Part shown: positions 1-8,947 of the stretch, piece by piece
Layout of the letters: each line of letters starts with the position of its first letter
Numbering within the stretch: the stretch's first letter is position 1
NCBI RefSeq assembly: GCF_028553745.1
Contig: NZ_CP067129.1
Coordinates: 2,276,501 to 2,340,500, forward strand
Direction: 5' to 3'
Source: Paracoccus seriniphilus
GTDB lineage: Bacteria; Pseudomonadota; Alphaproteobacteria; Rhodobacterales; Rhodobacteraceae
Length of the DNA stretch: 64,000 bases
Translations under genes and position numbers: made by a program
The notes under the pieces: model-generated
Databases searched by the model: none
Seen by the model: the letters and a program-made list of their open reading frames with translations, nothing else
Told to the model about the DNA's origin: nothing

Positions 1-67
1 ATGGTAGATTTTCGACCTGGCTCCTGACGGCAAACCTGGTAAAACACCTCGACTCCGGAGGTGTGGT

Positions 68-1561
68 TTGGCGAAGAAATATGCAATCATCGATCTTTTT
101 GCTGGGCCTGGAGGGCTCGGAGAAGGCTTTTCGCGTGCTGGTCAGGAAGCCGAGGCGAAAGCGCGCATCCACTTGTCGATCGAGATGGAGCCCCATGCGG
201 TTCAGACGTTGCGCCTTCGGTCGTTCCTTCGCAGTTTCGAGACTGTCCCTCGAGAGTATCATGATGCGCTCAATGCAGGCCATGGTCTGCCAGACTGGAA
301 AGAACTGTATCCGTCAAACTGGGAGCAAGCCAACGCTGAGGTGAGACAACGGGTGCTCGGCCAAGAGGGCGTTTTCGAGGAGCTTGCCGTCGAGTTGGAC
401 AGAGCGCGCGAGACCTATCACGGCGATACGATCCTGATCGGAGGCCCCCCATGCCAAGCTTATTCCCTTGCCGGGCGTTCCAGAAACAAGGGCAAGCAGG
501 GTTACATCCCGGAGGATGATGACCGGCACTATCTCTATCGCGAATACGTGCGGATTCTGAACCGCCTCGAACCAAGCGTGTTCATCATGGAGAACGTGAA
601 GGGGATGCTGTCCTCGAGGGTCGATGGCGGCGGCATCTTCAGTCGCGTGCTCGATGACCTCGAAGCCGCCGGCGAACATGGGTATCGCCTTCTGCCTCTT
701 GCAACGACGCCGCCTGCTAACGGTGAAAGAGCGGATGGCCGCGATTTCCTAATCCGGGCAGAGGAACACGGCGTCCCGCAGGCTCGGCATCGCGTGATCG
801 TGCTTGGGATCCGCAATGATATTCCGATCCCCACAATCGATGTTCCGCTGCTCGGCGAACCACAGGTCCCCGTCACTGTTTCCGAAGCCATCGATGATCT
901 TTTGCGCCTTCGCAGCGGCCTGAGTCGCAAGGACAGCGCGTCGGCTTGGCACGACGCCGTGCACGAACAAGCAGAGCGGATCGCGCGCGACAAGGCCATA
1001 GAAACCGATATCCGCCACATCGCGCGTGATGTCGCAAATGCCGACTCCCGGCCCGAGTTTCGGACAGCGCGCACGAGAGGTAACGGCGAATTCCTTCCGA
1101 ACCACCTTCGCGACTGGCTACTGGACGACACGCTCGCCGTGACGCTTCACCACGAGACCCGGGGGCACATCCCCGCAGATTTGGGCCGATATCTGTTCTC
1201 GGCGGCGTATTCCCGTGTCCACGACCGGGCGCCGAAGCTCTCGCAGTTTCCGGAATTCCTGCAGCCCGAGCATCGAAACCGCAGCTCGGGAGACTTCGCG
1301 GACCGCTTCCGGACCCAGGTCGCGACGCGTCCATCGACGACAGTGACGAGTCATATATCCAAGGACGGACACTATTTCATCCATCCTGACCCTGGCCAAT
1401 GCCGCTCTCTCACCGTGCGAGAGGCTGCTCGGCTTCAGACCTTTCCAGACAACTACTTCTTCTGCGGTCCGCGGACCATGCAGTATCATCAGGTTGGAAA
1501 CGCTGTCCCCCCCTATCTCGCCTATCAGATCGCGAAGGCCGTCCTGCGGCTCGTCGGTTGA
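68..1561 (+). CDS. C5-cytosine-specific DNA methyltransferase
   Basis: This enzyme transfers a methyl group from S-adenosylmethionine to C5 of cytosine in DNA, most likely protecting self DNA for the adjacent restriction-like operon. The family motifs occur in order: motif I DLFAGPGGLGEGF near residue 9, motif IV GGPPCQ with catalytic Cys129, motif VI ENV near 175, motif VIII QARHR near 238, and a C-terminal motif X QVGNAVPP. The length of 497 residues is typical of a full methyltransferase. The start is TTG, chosen because a GGAGGT ribosome site at 57-62 lies just upstream and because motif I sits close to the N terminus. It converges on the minus-strand operon, with 27 bp between the stop codons. 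The recognition sequence cannot be read from the protein. What lies upstream of base 68 is outside the window apart from a few codons. Confidence 0.95.
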   Translation: MAKKYAIIDLFAGPGGLGEGFSRAGQEAEAKARIHLSIEMEPHAVQTLRLRSFLRSFETVPREYHDALNAGHGLPDWKELYPSNWEQANAEVRQRVLGQEGVFEELAVELDRARETYHGDTILIGGPPCQAYSLAGRSRNKGKQGYIPEDDDRHYLYREYVRILNRLEPSVFIMENVKGMLSSRVDGGGIFSRVLDDLEAAGEHGYRLLPLATTPPANGERADGRDFLIRAEEHGVPQARHRVIVLGIRNDIPIPTIDVPLLGEPQVPVTVSEAIDDLLRLRSGLSRKDSASAWHDAVHEQAERIARDKAIETDIRHIARDVANADSRPEFRTARTRGNGEFLPNHLRDWLLDDTLAVTLHHETRGHIPADLGRYLFSAAYSRVHDRAPKLSQFPEFLQPEHRNRSSGDFADRFRTQVATRPSTTVTSHISKDGHYFIHPDPGQCRSLTVREAARLQTFPDNYFFCGPRTMQYHQVGNAVPPYLAYQIAKAVLRLVG

Positions 1562-1588
1562 ACCCGGTGTTACGCTTTAGGTTGCGAC

Positions 1589-2386
1589 TCAGCTGTCCGC
1601 CGTTGCCAACGGGAGCGACGCGGGAAGGTCGTCCGTCACGCCTGCCACGCGAAAGAAGATCTTCTCGATCTCCCGTGTCAGCACCGACTGCTCCAGCTCG
1701 CCGAGATCGATGATCTCGTTGCGCAGCCTGACCATCTTCGTCGCGGCGCGCATCACCTCCTCCATGCGCCCGCGGCCGATCCGCCCGGATGTCACCATCC
1801 AGGCGGATGCAATGGTTCGGGCCAGCTTGCGGTCCCCGGCAAGCGATGCGCGCTCGAAGATCTGAACCATCGCGTCTTCACTCAGGCCGTGAACCAACTG
1901 CCACCTGTCGGCCGCGTCGGGGCCAAGATCGAGGGTGACCCCACGGATCCAGAGTCTCTGGAACGCATTGCGCACACCGCCCTGGAAGCGCTCCAGATTG
2001 CGATCAGGGAACCGCCACGAGACGACATCGGCCAGAAGCGCCGACGACAGGAACGCCCAGACGTCGTCCCTCAAGGCCTCGCCCGTCGAAAGGATCTCCT
2101 GATCGCCGAGCCAAGTGCTCACCTCCGCGTCGAATGCAGAGCGCGACTTCTGGTCCGAGCTTTCCGGAAACCCGTGCCTTTGCGCGATCTGCCTGATGTC
2201 GCGGGCAATATCGACAGCGGATTCGGCACTGACCGATCCCCCGCTGGGGGCGAACCAGAGGAAGGAGGAATGCTCGTCGAGAATGTCGAGCACCTCTTTC
2301 ACGGTCGGCATCTCGCTTCCGACGTCGTCGATGATCCTCATCACGCCCAGCTCGTTCAGGCGAGGCAACAGCAGGACCCGTGTCAT
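1589..2386 (-). CDS. Uncharacterised last gene of the MORC/Z1 defence operon
   Basis: I do not recognise a catalytic motif in this 265-residue, mostly helical-looking soluble protein. It has no signal peptide or membrane segment. The ATG at 2386 was chosen because it overlaps the stop codon of the gene before it by the ATGA pattern seen at other junctions of this operon; the open frame extends further upstream without a better start. It is the fifth and last gene of the operon (Z1 ATPase, nuclease, GHKL ATPase, unknown, this gene), so it is probably an accessory or target-recognition component of the same complex. It may belong to a family annotated only as a domain of unknown function, but I cannot assign one with certainty. 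Confidence 0.8.
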   Translation of the reverse strand: MTRVLLLPRLNELGVMRIIDDVGSEMPTVKEVLDILDEHSSFLWFAPSGGSVSAESAVDIARDIRQIAQRHGFPESSDQKSRSAFDAEVSTWLGDQEILSTGEALRDDVWAFLSSALLADVVSWRFPDRNLERFQGGVRNAFQRLWIRGVTLDLGPDAADRWQLVHGLSEDAMVQIFERASLAGDRKLARTIASAWMVTSGRIGRGRMEEVMRAATKMVRLRNEIIDLGELEQSVLTREIEKIFFRVAGVTDDLPASLPLATADS

Positions 2387-3294
2387 TCGCCTTCTCCGAC
2401 CTGTGCAGCAGCCATGATTGTTGCGCGGAAACGTCCCGGAGCGCCGGTCATCTCCGCTCTGATCTTGTTGAGGGACTGCCCAGGGAACGCCATGTCCAGC
2501 CAGTTCCTGACCTGATCCCCGACCGAGCCCGCAACACAGTCCTCGAGCGCATCGTCGCAATCGGGCATGGAAACAACATTCTCAATCATTTGGGACATCA
2601 CATCTCCCAGCACCGCCTGGACCGTCGCCGGATCACCCGCAACGAAGCGTTCGCAGAGTTCGGTGTAGTCGGCGTTCACGTAAACCCGCACGGCACCTCC
2701 GAAGTCGGCGTCGAGCAAGCCGCTGCGCCAATGAACGTACCAAGGTGCCGAGGCATGCGGCTGGCCGGCGAATGCCGACGCGAAACTGATGGTCTCGAGC
2801 GGGAAGCGTGCCGTTCCGCCATCCTCGAGCAGAATGTCCTTGCGGTCTGTCCAGAGCCTTGCACCCGGCATTGCCGGCGAAAGCGCACCGGGACTGGCAG
2901 GCTCTGCATCCAGCACGATCCCGGCCTCCAGCAGAAGGCGCCCGGACAAGCGCGATCCCGTCACGACAGCACGGACCTCGAATTCGGGCGCGGAAGGCAC
3001 AAGCTTTCGCGTCTGGATCCGGTCCATTCTTCTGGGGATCTTCCCTGAGCCGGTTCCGGCTTTCAGGACAAGGGCCATCGAAAGCTGATCGAGCGGAATG
3101 CCGAGCTGCGCCGCCGCCCGGTCGAAATCGATCTCGAAACGGGCACCCACCTCCAGGTCCCGTTCATAATCCCAGCCTTCAAAGATGTCGGTGGCCGGCA
3201 CCAGAGGTTCTCCCGGATCGCCGATCCGCCACCCCGCGAACCCGATCGAGGCCGCGTCGAGACGGCTGAATGGAAATGCAACACGCTGGCTCAT
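2383..3294 (-). CDS. Uncharacterised fourth gene of the MORC/Z1 defence operon
   Basis: This is a 303-residue soluble protein without motifs I can name. The N-terminal two thirds are rich in short hydrophobic stretches alternating with charged turns, which suggests beta structure. The last 90 residues look helical. It starts at an ATG overlapping the stop of the GHKL ATPase gene (ATGA at 3291-3294) and ends inside the start of the next gene in the same way. This implies translational coupling and probably a shared complex. Operons of this class described in the literature pair the GHKL and Z1 ATPases with variable uncharacterised proteins, and this gene occupies such a position. Its role is not known. 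Confidence 0.8.
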   Translation of the reverse strand: MSQRVAFPFSRLDAASIGFAGWRIGDPGEPLVPATDIFEGWDYERDLEVGARFEIDFDRAAAQLGIPLDQLSMALVLKAGTGSGKIPRRMDRIQTRKLVPSAPEFEVRAVVTGSRLSGRLLLEAGIVLDAEPASPGALSPAMPGARLWTDRKDILLEDGGTARFPLETISFASAFAGQPHASAPWYVHWRSGLLDADFGGAVRVYVNADYTELCERFVAGDPATVQAVLGDVMSQMIENVVSMPDCDDALEDCVAGSVGDQVRNWLDMAFPGQSLNKIRAEMTGAPGRFRATIMAAAQVGEGE

Positions 3295-5123
3295 GCGTTC
3301 GCCTCCTCAAGCGACAGCCGCAGCCCGATGGCCGCCTCGTCTGGCACGGGCACCCTGCAGACGACCTTGCCCGCCATGGTGCCGATTGCCATGCTCTCGC
3401 CCGGCTCAGTCGCATCCGCGACGGTGAGGTCGAGGACCTGCCCAGTAAAGCCGAGGTCCACATCATCCGGAGATGCAATACCCCCGTCCATGACCAGGTG
3501 CGGCACGGCCCTCAGGACAAGGTCCGTTGATCGTCCGTCGTTCGACAGTTCCGCTTCGAAGACGGCAATCTTCCGCCCGGCATCAATTTCCAGATGTGTG
3601 AAGCGAGGCGAAGATACTCTTGTCCGTTTCGTCGTTCCACTTCCGCCGCCTCCGGATCGGCGACCGGGGCCCTTGGCCGATCCCCCCTCCAACAACCGAC
3701 CCATGAGCGTCGCCGTGGCCGCGAGGGACTGTCCCTTTTCTTCCGACTGTCCTGAAGCGGATAGCGGATTGGCGAAGGTGCGCGCGGCCTCGTTGATCCG
3801 CTTCAGTCCGACATTCACGAAGGTCTTCGAGCGTCCTTTGGGAAGGTTGTCGGGGATCCAGTCGTCATGTGCTGGTGGTTCGGCGTCGGCGAATGCCGCT
3901 TCGACCTCGTCGTCATCTGAGCAGACGAAAACGCCCCCCCATTCGAACCGGGCATCCGAGAACGCCTCGCCTTCGACATACTTGACGACCAGTTCGACCG
4001 GCCGCATCAGCGCGATATGGCTGGCCTGTTTCGGGAACGGGCTATGGGCACGCAGCGCGGCCGGATTCCGATCGGAGCGCAACCCCTTGACCATGGCAAT
4101 CCGGCCCAGATCCATAGCCGGACGCTGGCTGAGGACGATCTGGCCGCCACCTAACCTGATCTCCGAGAGCGCCCGGGCGAAATGATCGAGTGGCGGATAG
4201 TCTTCCGGATCGGGAACGTGGATATTCTGTCCGTCCACGTCGATGGACACCGAGAGCTTCCGATGATGCGGCGTGTCCCTACACATCCTCGGCCAGAAAT
4301 TCCAAAGGACGGTTTCGAGCAAATGCGGACCGACCGGGAGCCGCTCATCCTCGTCGTCGTCCTCATCGAGGCGGGGCGAGACGATCATGATCGTCGTCCC
4401 TGTCGCTTCGGCGCTTCGTTCGGGCAGACCGAGCAAGCCTGCCAGACGGATTGCCTCATCCCCGGAGAACGGCTCCACTCCGCTGGTACCGTCGAGACTT
4501 CCCCACCAGTGTCGCCCGGTAAATCGCTTCCGGACGTCACCTTCAATCGCCGCGAAGGTTCCGCCAAGGCGGCATGCCATCAGCCTGCGAACAGGAAGGC
4601 CGTCGCAGGTCGTCTGGCTGTCGACGAGAATTGTCGAGTGTCGGCTCAACGCATAAAGCGACGTCTTGCCGTAACCATATGTTCCCCCGCCCTGATGGGT
4701 GTCACGCGCGGCGCCGACATTCCGCATGAAATTCACGAAATCCGGATCTTCCGGCCCATCCGCCACAAGGTCCGCTCGGGTTGGTCCCGAAAGCCCGCTT
4801 GTCCCGAAATCAGCGATCTCGAAGACCTCGAGGCTTTCCCCCATCAACTCCTCCTGAAGAAGAGCAGCGTCGGCGTCCTTCGGAATTTCCGCAAATACGT
4901 GCCTGCGGAGCGCAGCGAATTCCTCGCCCCGAAGAACGCGGCTTCGCAGCATAACCTTCGGTCCCTGGCCCGGCAGCGTGGCGTCCATCGAATTCTGCAA
5001 CGCTTCGCGGATGACCGTCTGCAGAAGCCCGAGCGTCGGCCGCCCGAGAAGCCGTCTGAAGCCCTCGCCGGTAATATTTCCCGTCGTGGCGAAAGGTTCG
5101 CTGTAAAGCTCCATAGACTTCAT
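3291..5123 (-). CDS. GHKL (MutL/MORC-like) ATPase of a restriction-like system
   Basis: This 610-residue protein carries a GHKL ATP-binding fold in its first 160 residues: the N box REALQNSMDA (Glu40, Asn44), the G1 box DFGTSG (Asp105) and the glycine-rich lid GGGTYGYGKT at 145-154. Such ATPases dimerise on ATP binding and act as clamps or switches on DNA. Homologs related to MutL and eukaryotic MORC proteins occur in bacterial restriction-modification operons together with Z1 helicases. A Gly/Ser-rich linker near residue 490 separates a C-terminal domain of about 110 residues that looks beta-rich. The ATG at 5123 overlaps the upstream nuclease stop by ATGA. A second in-frame Met three codons on is an alternative start. 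Interpretation as the ATP-driven sensor or clamp of the system is inference from family and context. Confidence 0.88.
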   Translation of the reverse strand: MKSMELYSEPFATTGNITGEGFRRLLGRPTLGLLQTVIREALQNSMDATLPGQGPKVMLRSRVLRGEEFAALRRHVFAEIPKDADAALLQEELMGESLEVFEIADFGTSGLSGPTRADLVADGPEDPDFVNFMRNVGAARDTHQGGGTYGYGKTSLYALSRHSTILVDSQTTCDGLPVRRLMACRLGGTFAAIEGDVRKRFTGRHWWGSLDGTSGVEPFSGDEAIRLAGLLGLPERSAEATGTTIMIVSPRLDEDDDEDERLPVGPHLLETVLWNFWPRMCRDTPHHRKLSVSIDVDGQNIHVPDPEDYPPLDHFARALSEIRLGGGQIVLSQRPAMDLGRIAMVKGLRSDRNPAALRAHSPFPKQASHIALMRPVELVVKYVEGEAFSDARFEWGGVFVCSDDDEVEAAFADAEPPAHDDWIPDNLPKGRSKTFVNVGLKRINEAARTFANPLSASGQSEEKGQSLAATATLMGRLLEGGSAKGPGRRSGGGGSGTTKRTRVSSPRFTHLEIDAGRKIAVFEAELSNDGRSTDLVLRAVPHLVMDGGIASPDDVDLGFTGQVLDLTVADATEPGESMAIGTMAGKVVCRVPVPDEAAIGLRLSLEEANA

Positions 5124-6118
5124 TCCGGAAATCCTTTTAGCAACTTTTCCATATCTTCGTGGGGAACAAGGAAGTCGCGAGCATGCGAAAGATCAATTTC
5201 ATAAGAAAGCTTTGCGACACCTGCCGGCAAGACACCGGCCAAGAAATCATCGGGCGTCAGTCGCGGAAACCCCGGCTCTACGCGATAGATGTCCAAGCCT
5301 TCGAAAGAGAAACGCGTGCGGTTCCACCTGTCGTCATCAGGCGCGTCGCACCCCAACTTGCCCAGAGCCTCGGTCAGACGGTGAGAATCAGCACCGGCCT
5401 CGATGATCGACTTGCATAGACCGGATACAGACAGTGTACCCTCCTCCGCCCTTTCCAAGCGAACGTGCGTCAGAAGAAGTGTGCCCCCTTCCGGCGGATC
5501 GAGTTGCAGTATCCCGTTGATGCCCAGATGCCCGGCATCCGCACGTCCCGACGTCTTCACCTCGATCGCACGAGCACCGCTCCGGAAGTCGTGTCGCTGG
5601 CCGAAGGGCCCCGTCCACGATGAAATGGCGCCAGGCTTCAGATCCACAATCCGTTTCAGGATCAGCAACTCGCCGACCAACCCCATGACCTCTGCCGACG
5701 ACGGGTCCTTCCGGCCCCGGCCCATCAGCAGTGCCCGGAAATCCGATATCGTTCCCGACACGGCCTTAGTTGGAGCCTGGCCTTCGCGCAGTCTTTTGAG
5801 GATTTCACCTGCCAGCTCTACAAATACATTGTCGAGCTTCCGGTCGGTAACCATCAAGTCAATAAAGGATACCGAGCGGCTATCCATCTTGAATGTGCTG
5901 ACGCCAGCGAAGAGGTTCGGCCCCGATCCCAGATCCTTCGGCGGAGTGATTTTTCCAAATGGCACAAGCAAACGGGGTTCGCCAGATGGACCAATGGCAT
6001 AGAGTGCCGGACCGAATCCCGTTTCGACCCGGGTGCTCAGACTTGGCACCTCGAGCTTTCCGTCGCCGCCCTCGCTGGACCTCAAACGGCTCCAGATTTT
6101 CCGCGCACCGTCAGGCAT
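5120..6118 (-). CDS. PD-(D/E)XK motif nuclease-like protein
   Basis: This 332-residue protein resembles the PD-(D/E)XK motif family found beside Z1 ATPases and cytosine methylases. The likely catalytic set is Glu150 in GLVGELLIL, Asp177 in HDFRSG and the ExK of AIEVKTS (Glu186, Lys188), which fits a metal-dependent DNA endonuclease core. I chose the ATG at 6118: its first bases overlap the stop of the Z1 gene by 8 bp, and the open frame upstream of it lies wholly inside the Z1 coding region. Its stop overlaps the start of the GHKL ATPase (ATGA). It is therefore the second gene of the operon and the best candidate for the DNA-cutting subunit. Confidence 0.85.
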   Translation of the reverse strand: MPDGARKIWSRLRSSEGGDGKLEVPSLSTRVETGFGPALYAIGPSGEPRLLVPFGKITPPKDLGSGPNLFAGVSTFKMDSRSVSFIDLMVTDRKLDNVFVELAGEILKRLREGQAPTKAVSGTISDFRALLMGRGRKDPSSAEVMGLVGELLILKRIVDLKPGAISSWTGPFGQRHDFRSGARAIEVKTSGRADAGHLGINGILQLDPPEGGTLLLTHVRLERAEEGTLSVSGLCKSIIEAGADSHRLTEALGKLGCDAPDDDRWNRTRFSFEGLDIYRVEPGFPRLTPDDFLAGVLPAGVAKLSYEIDLSHARDFLVPHEDMEKLLKGFPE

Positions 6119-8732
6119 CTCCCGACTCCAGTGGTTCGCCGATTTCTTCGAGTTCGTCCTCTTCAAATTGATCCGTGGCCGGCGCATCCAATTCGACGGC
6201 GAAGTACCCGCCTGAGCGATCCTTTTGTCCCGGGAAAACGATACCAAAACCCATCACATCCTCGACCGCATCGAGGGCTACACGCGTCTTCGATGAACCC
6301 TTCGGAGGAGATTTGGCATTGATCGGGTAGAGCAGGAGTAGTGGCACTTTGGGCCGAAGGTTCTTGAAGTTCGTCCAGTCTTCCTTGCCGTCGAAGTCCG
6401 CGATGCGCCCAAGCTCCGCATCCACAAGAATGTCCCGCTTGGACATGAGCGCCTTGATGTCCGCATAGTGATCAGGCGATGCAGCCAGTCGCGAACGCCG
6501 TATCGTGCGGACTTGCCCCAGTTTACCGAGTTCTTTGGTCGACACCGTGTCGCTCCGGGGCTGCATGATGGCAACGTTCCATGGTCCGAGAATCTCTTCC
6601 ACCTCATCGAGGTAGCCGAGAAGGTGAGGTTTCTTCAAGTCCATGTGCTCGGCACAGATTTCGGTTGCCACGAAGAAGCACCGGACGGTTTCGAAAGGCA
6701 CCTGCCGGAATAGAACGTGGCCCTTTTCGTCCGACCTGTCCGCAGCTTCCTCGAAGCAGGCGTCGACGAGATTAGCCGCCGCGCGCCAGTTGCCTCTCAG
6801 AACATCCGCTTTCAGGTGATCGAAACGGATCGTCTGAACATGCTGACCATCGTAGCTCATGCTCGTTCGATGCACGTGCTTCATCTTCGCCGCTGATGTT
6901 ATGGCCATGCCAGGTATCGCCCGCACCTTCACGGCAAACTGCATCGGGGTCAGATTGCGGCGTTTGTATTCAGCGATGTTTTCCCTGATTTCCTCCTCGA
7001 TTCTTGCCAACGCCCGGAAGTTCGCGATCAGGTCTGCGGTTGTCCACAATCTGGGGAGGTCGTCATAGCCAGGTCGGTATCCGAACCAGCGCCCCATCTG
7101 AAGGAGTGTATCGTATTGCTTCGACGTCCTAAGAAAATAGGAAACCGATAGCCCCTCCAGCGTCAAGCCACGCGCAAGAACCGTGCCGCCGACAACGATA
7201 CAGGTGACAGGACCGTTCTCGTAGTCGAGACGCCGAACGCTTTTCCCGTTCTCGACCGGAAAAGTCAGTGCCTCGAGCACATCTGGCAGATACCTTCGAA
7301 CCGTCTCCAGGCTTTCAGGAATGCGCTCCTTGCCGGAGGGAGCTGTCCGCTCCACCTCATCAAGATACAGCTTGTCGAACCTCGATCCGATTTCCCCTGT
7401 ACCCGAGACGATCTCCGGACCGTGCCTTTCGATCCAGTCACTGATCAGGGCGGACATGTAATCGTGCTGGGCCACGTATTGCGACGAATGAACCAGCATG
7501 GACATATGCTTGTCCTGATCACCCCGTGATCGGCGGATGGCGCAGCTTGCGAGGAACCACATGATCGCGTTCTGGAGGCTTTGCGTCATGGCCGGTCGGA
7601 AACTCTCTTTCTCGTCGTTTCTGGTTGGTCTGATCAAGTCCGGGTCGTCCTTGTCGAGAAGCCGCACCATGTCGCGCCCCTCGTTCTCCTCCTCGGCCGA
7701 GTCGCTTCCGAAAACCTCTTCTGCCCCGAAATAACCGATCGGCTTTTCGAGCGCGGTGATGAAGTCGGCAGGATAAAGGTCGTCCAGTTCGTCCTGATTG
7801 TAGGGAAACGGGTCGATGAAAACATTCGCGAACGGGGTCGCAGTATATCCGACATATGAAACCGCCGGCAGCACAGCCAAGACCTGCCGGATCGCTTCAT
7901 TGATCCGGGTCATGTCGAAGTCTCCCCGCGATGAGTTGACGGATGCTTGGTCACATTCGTCATCAATCAGCAGAACCTTCAATCTGTCCATGACGATTTT
8001 CGGCGTCTTGCTGATCGTCTTGCAAAGGGCGCTAAGGCGACTGACCTCCTTCTTCATCACGATGAGCTGTGCGTGACCTTCATGCGGCATGGTAAAGGCG
8101 CCATTCGCCGGGTGGCTGAAGTCTCCAGTTTCATCGCTGGTGGTATACAGCTCCCACAGGTGCCTATGTCGTCCGACCACGTCCTTGGCAAAGCGATCTT
8201 GGGTCTGCTTCCTGAGCTTGTTTGTCACCCCGCCCAGCACGATGATCAGATTGTAGCCAGCATCAACAGCCTTCGCCATCACAGCCGTCATGTTGGCCGT
8301 CTTGCCAGATTGGACATAACCGACCACGAGTCCACGGCATCGGAACTGCTCCTTCGCGGGGTTGTCGAGAAGTGAAACCACTTCATTGGACGCTTCATCC
8401 AGCGACCGGATCGTCTCTTCGGCCCAGCCTTTCGTGTTCAGCAGATAGGCGTGAAGTGCGGGCCAATGACGATCGTTGCCTCGAGGACCGTCATACCACT
8501 TCTCCCGATCCGCGATTATGGAGTTCTTCCGGAGGATTACGACATCCTGCTCCGTTGCTCGCACCCTCTCCACTGCCTCGTCGAGGTCCGAGATCATCTG
8601 CTCGGTGAAACTCATGCCCCAGCTCTCGAGGTTCTCTCTTACTGCCGCTGCAACCTGTTCCAAGTTGTCGTAGTTCGACTTGCGATCTCGGATTTCCTTT
8701 TCGAACTTGAGAACCTGTGGTGAAGCGGTCAT
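6111..8732 (-). CDS. Z1-domain superfamily 2-like ATPase/helicase
   Basis: This 873-residue protein is a Z1-type ATPase, a helicase-like family confined largely to restriction-modification contexts. Visible motifs are Walker A GYVQSGKT near residues 138-145, Walker B/DEC box LLIDDECDQ near 254-262, motif III VGYTATPFANVFID, and the late helicase motifs ARGLTLEGLSVSYFLRTS and QMGRWFGYRPGYDDL. The start at 8732 (ATG) is preferred over the more upstream TTG because AGGAG lies 11 bases before it. It is the first large gene of the five-gene operon and probably supplies DNA translocation or remodelling that feeds the nuclease and GHKL ATPase. A short open frame (8729-8947) ends on its start codon. 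Confidence 0.92.
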   Translation of the reverse strand: MTASPQVLKFEKEIRDRKSNYDNLEQVAAAVRENLESWGMSFTEQMISDLDEAVERVRATEQDVVILRKNSIIADREKWYDGPRGNDRHWPALHAYLLNTKGWAEETIRSLDEASNEVVSLLDNPAKEQFRCRGLVVGYVQSGKTANMTAVMAKAVDAGYNLIIVLGGVTNKLRKQTQDRFAKDVVGRHRHLWELYTTSDETGDFSHPANGAFTMPHEGHAQLIVMKKEVSRLSALCKTISKTPKIVMDRLKVLLIDDECDQASVNSSRGDFDMTRINEAIRQVLAVLPAVSYVGYTATPFANVFIDPFPYNQDELDDLYPADFITALEKPIGYFGAEEVFGSDSAEEENEGRDMVRLLDKDDPDLIRPTRNDEKESFRPAMTQSLQNAIMWFLASCAIRRSRGDQDKHMSMLVHSSQYVAQHDYMSALISDWIERHGPEIVSGTGEIGSRFDKLYLDEVERTAPSGKERIPESLETVRRYLPDVLEALTFPVENGKSVRRLDYENGPVTCIVVGGTVLARGLTLEGLSVSYFLRTSKQYDTLLQMGRWFGYRPGYDDLPRLWTTADLIANFRALARIEEEIRENIAEYKRRNLTPMQFAVKVRAIPGMAITSAAKMKHVHRTSMSYDGQHVQTIRFDHLKADVLRGNWRAAANLVDACFEEAADRSDEKGHVLFRQVPFETVRCFFVATEICAEHMDLKKPHLLGYLDEVEEILGPWNVAIMQPRSDTVSTKELGKLGQVRTIRRSRLAASPDHYADIKALMSKRDILVDAELGRIADFDGKEDWTNFKNLRPKVPLLLLYPINAKSPPKGSSKTRVALDAVEDVMGFGIVFPGQKDRSGGYFAVELDAPATDQFEEDELEEIGEPLESGDA

Positions 8733-8947
8733 AGCAATTCTACTCTCCTGTAATTGAGGCAAGTTTGGTCAGTTTTCTCGACAATGAAAAGTCCGGTGTT
8801 GTCTTCTTCGCGTGAATCAACTCCCACGCTGAACTCGCCCGATCCGGACGCGAGCGGAGGCCTCAATAACCGGGACGTACGCGTTGCAAACTCCACCTCG
8901 AGCACCCCTTGTTTCTCGGAGACCACATCATTCGAGTTCCACGACAT
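8729..8947 (-). CDS. Possible small protein (72 aa) coupled to the Z1 gene
   Basis: This short open frame runs from an ATG at 8947 to a TGA that overlaps the Z1 start codon in the same ATGA manner as other junctions of the operon. The predicted protein is hydrophilic and matches no family I know. Its first 20 bases overlap the end of the YhaO-YhaN remnant, so it could equally be the tail of a gene truncated when the island decayed. No ribosome site is obvious. I report it because of its position and overlap pattern, not because of its content. Confidence 0.3.
   Translation of the reverse strand: MSWNSNDVVSEKQGVLEVEFATRTSRLLRPPLASGSGEFSVGVDSREEDNTGLFIVEKTDQTCLNYRRVELL

Noticed and set aside
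1..67. Short reading frame at the very start (ATG to TGA within 27 bases)
   Set aside because: Too short to interpret; it may be the end of a gene that lies outside the window.
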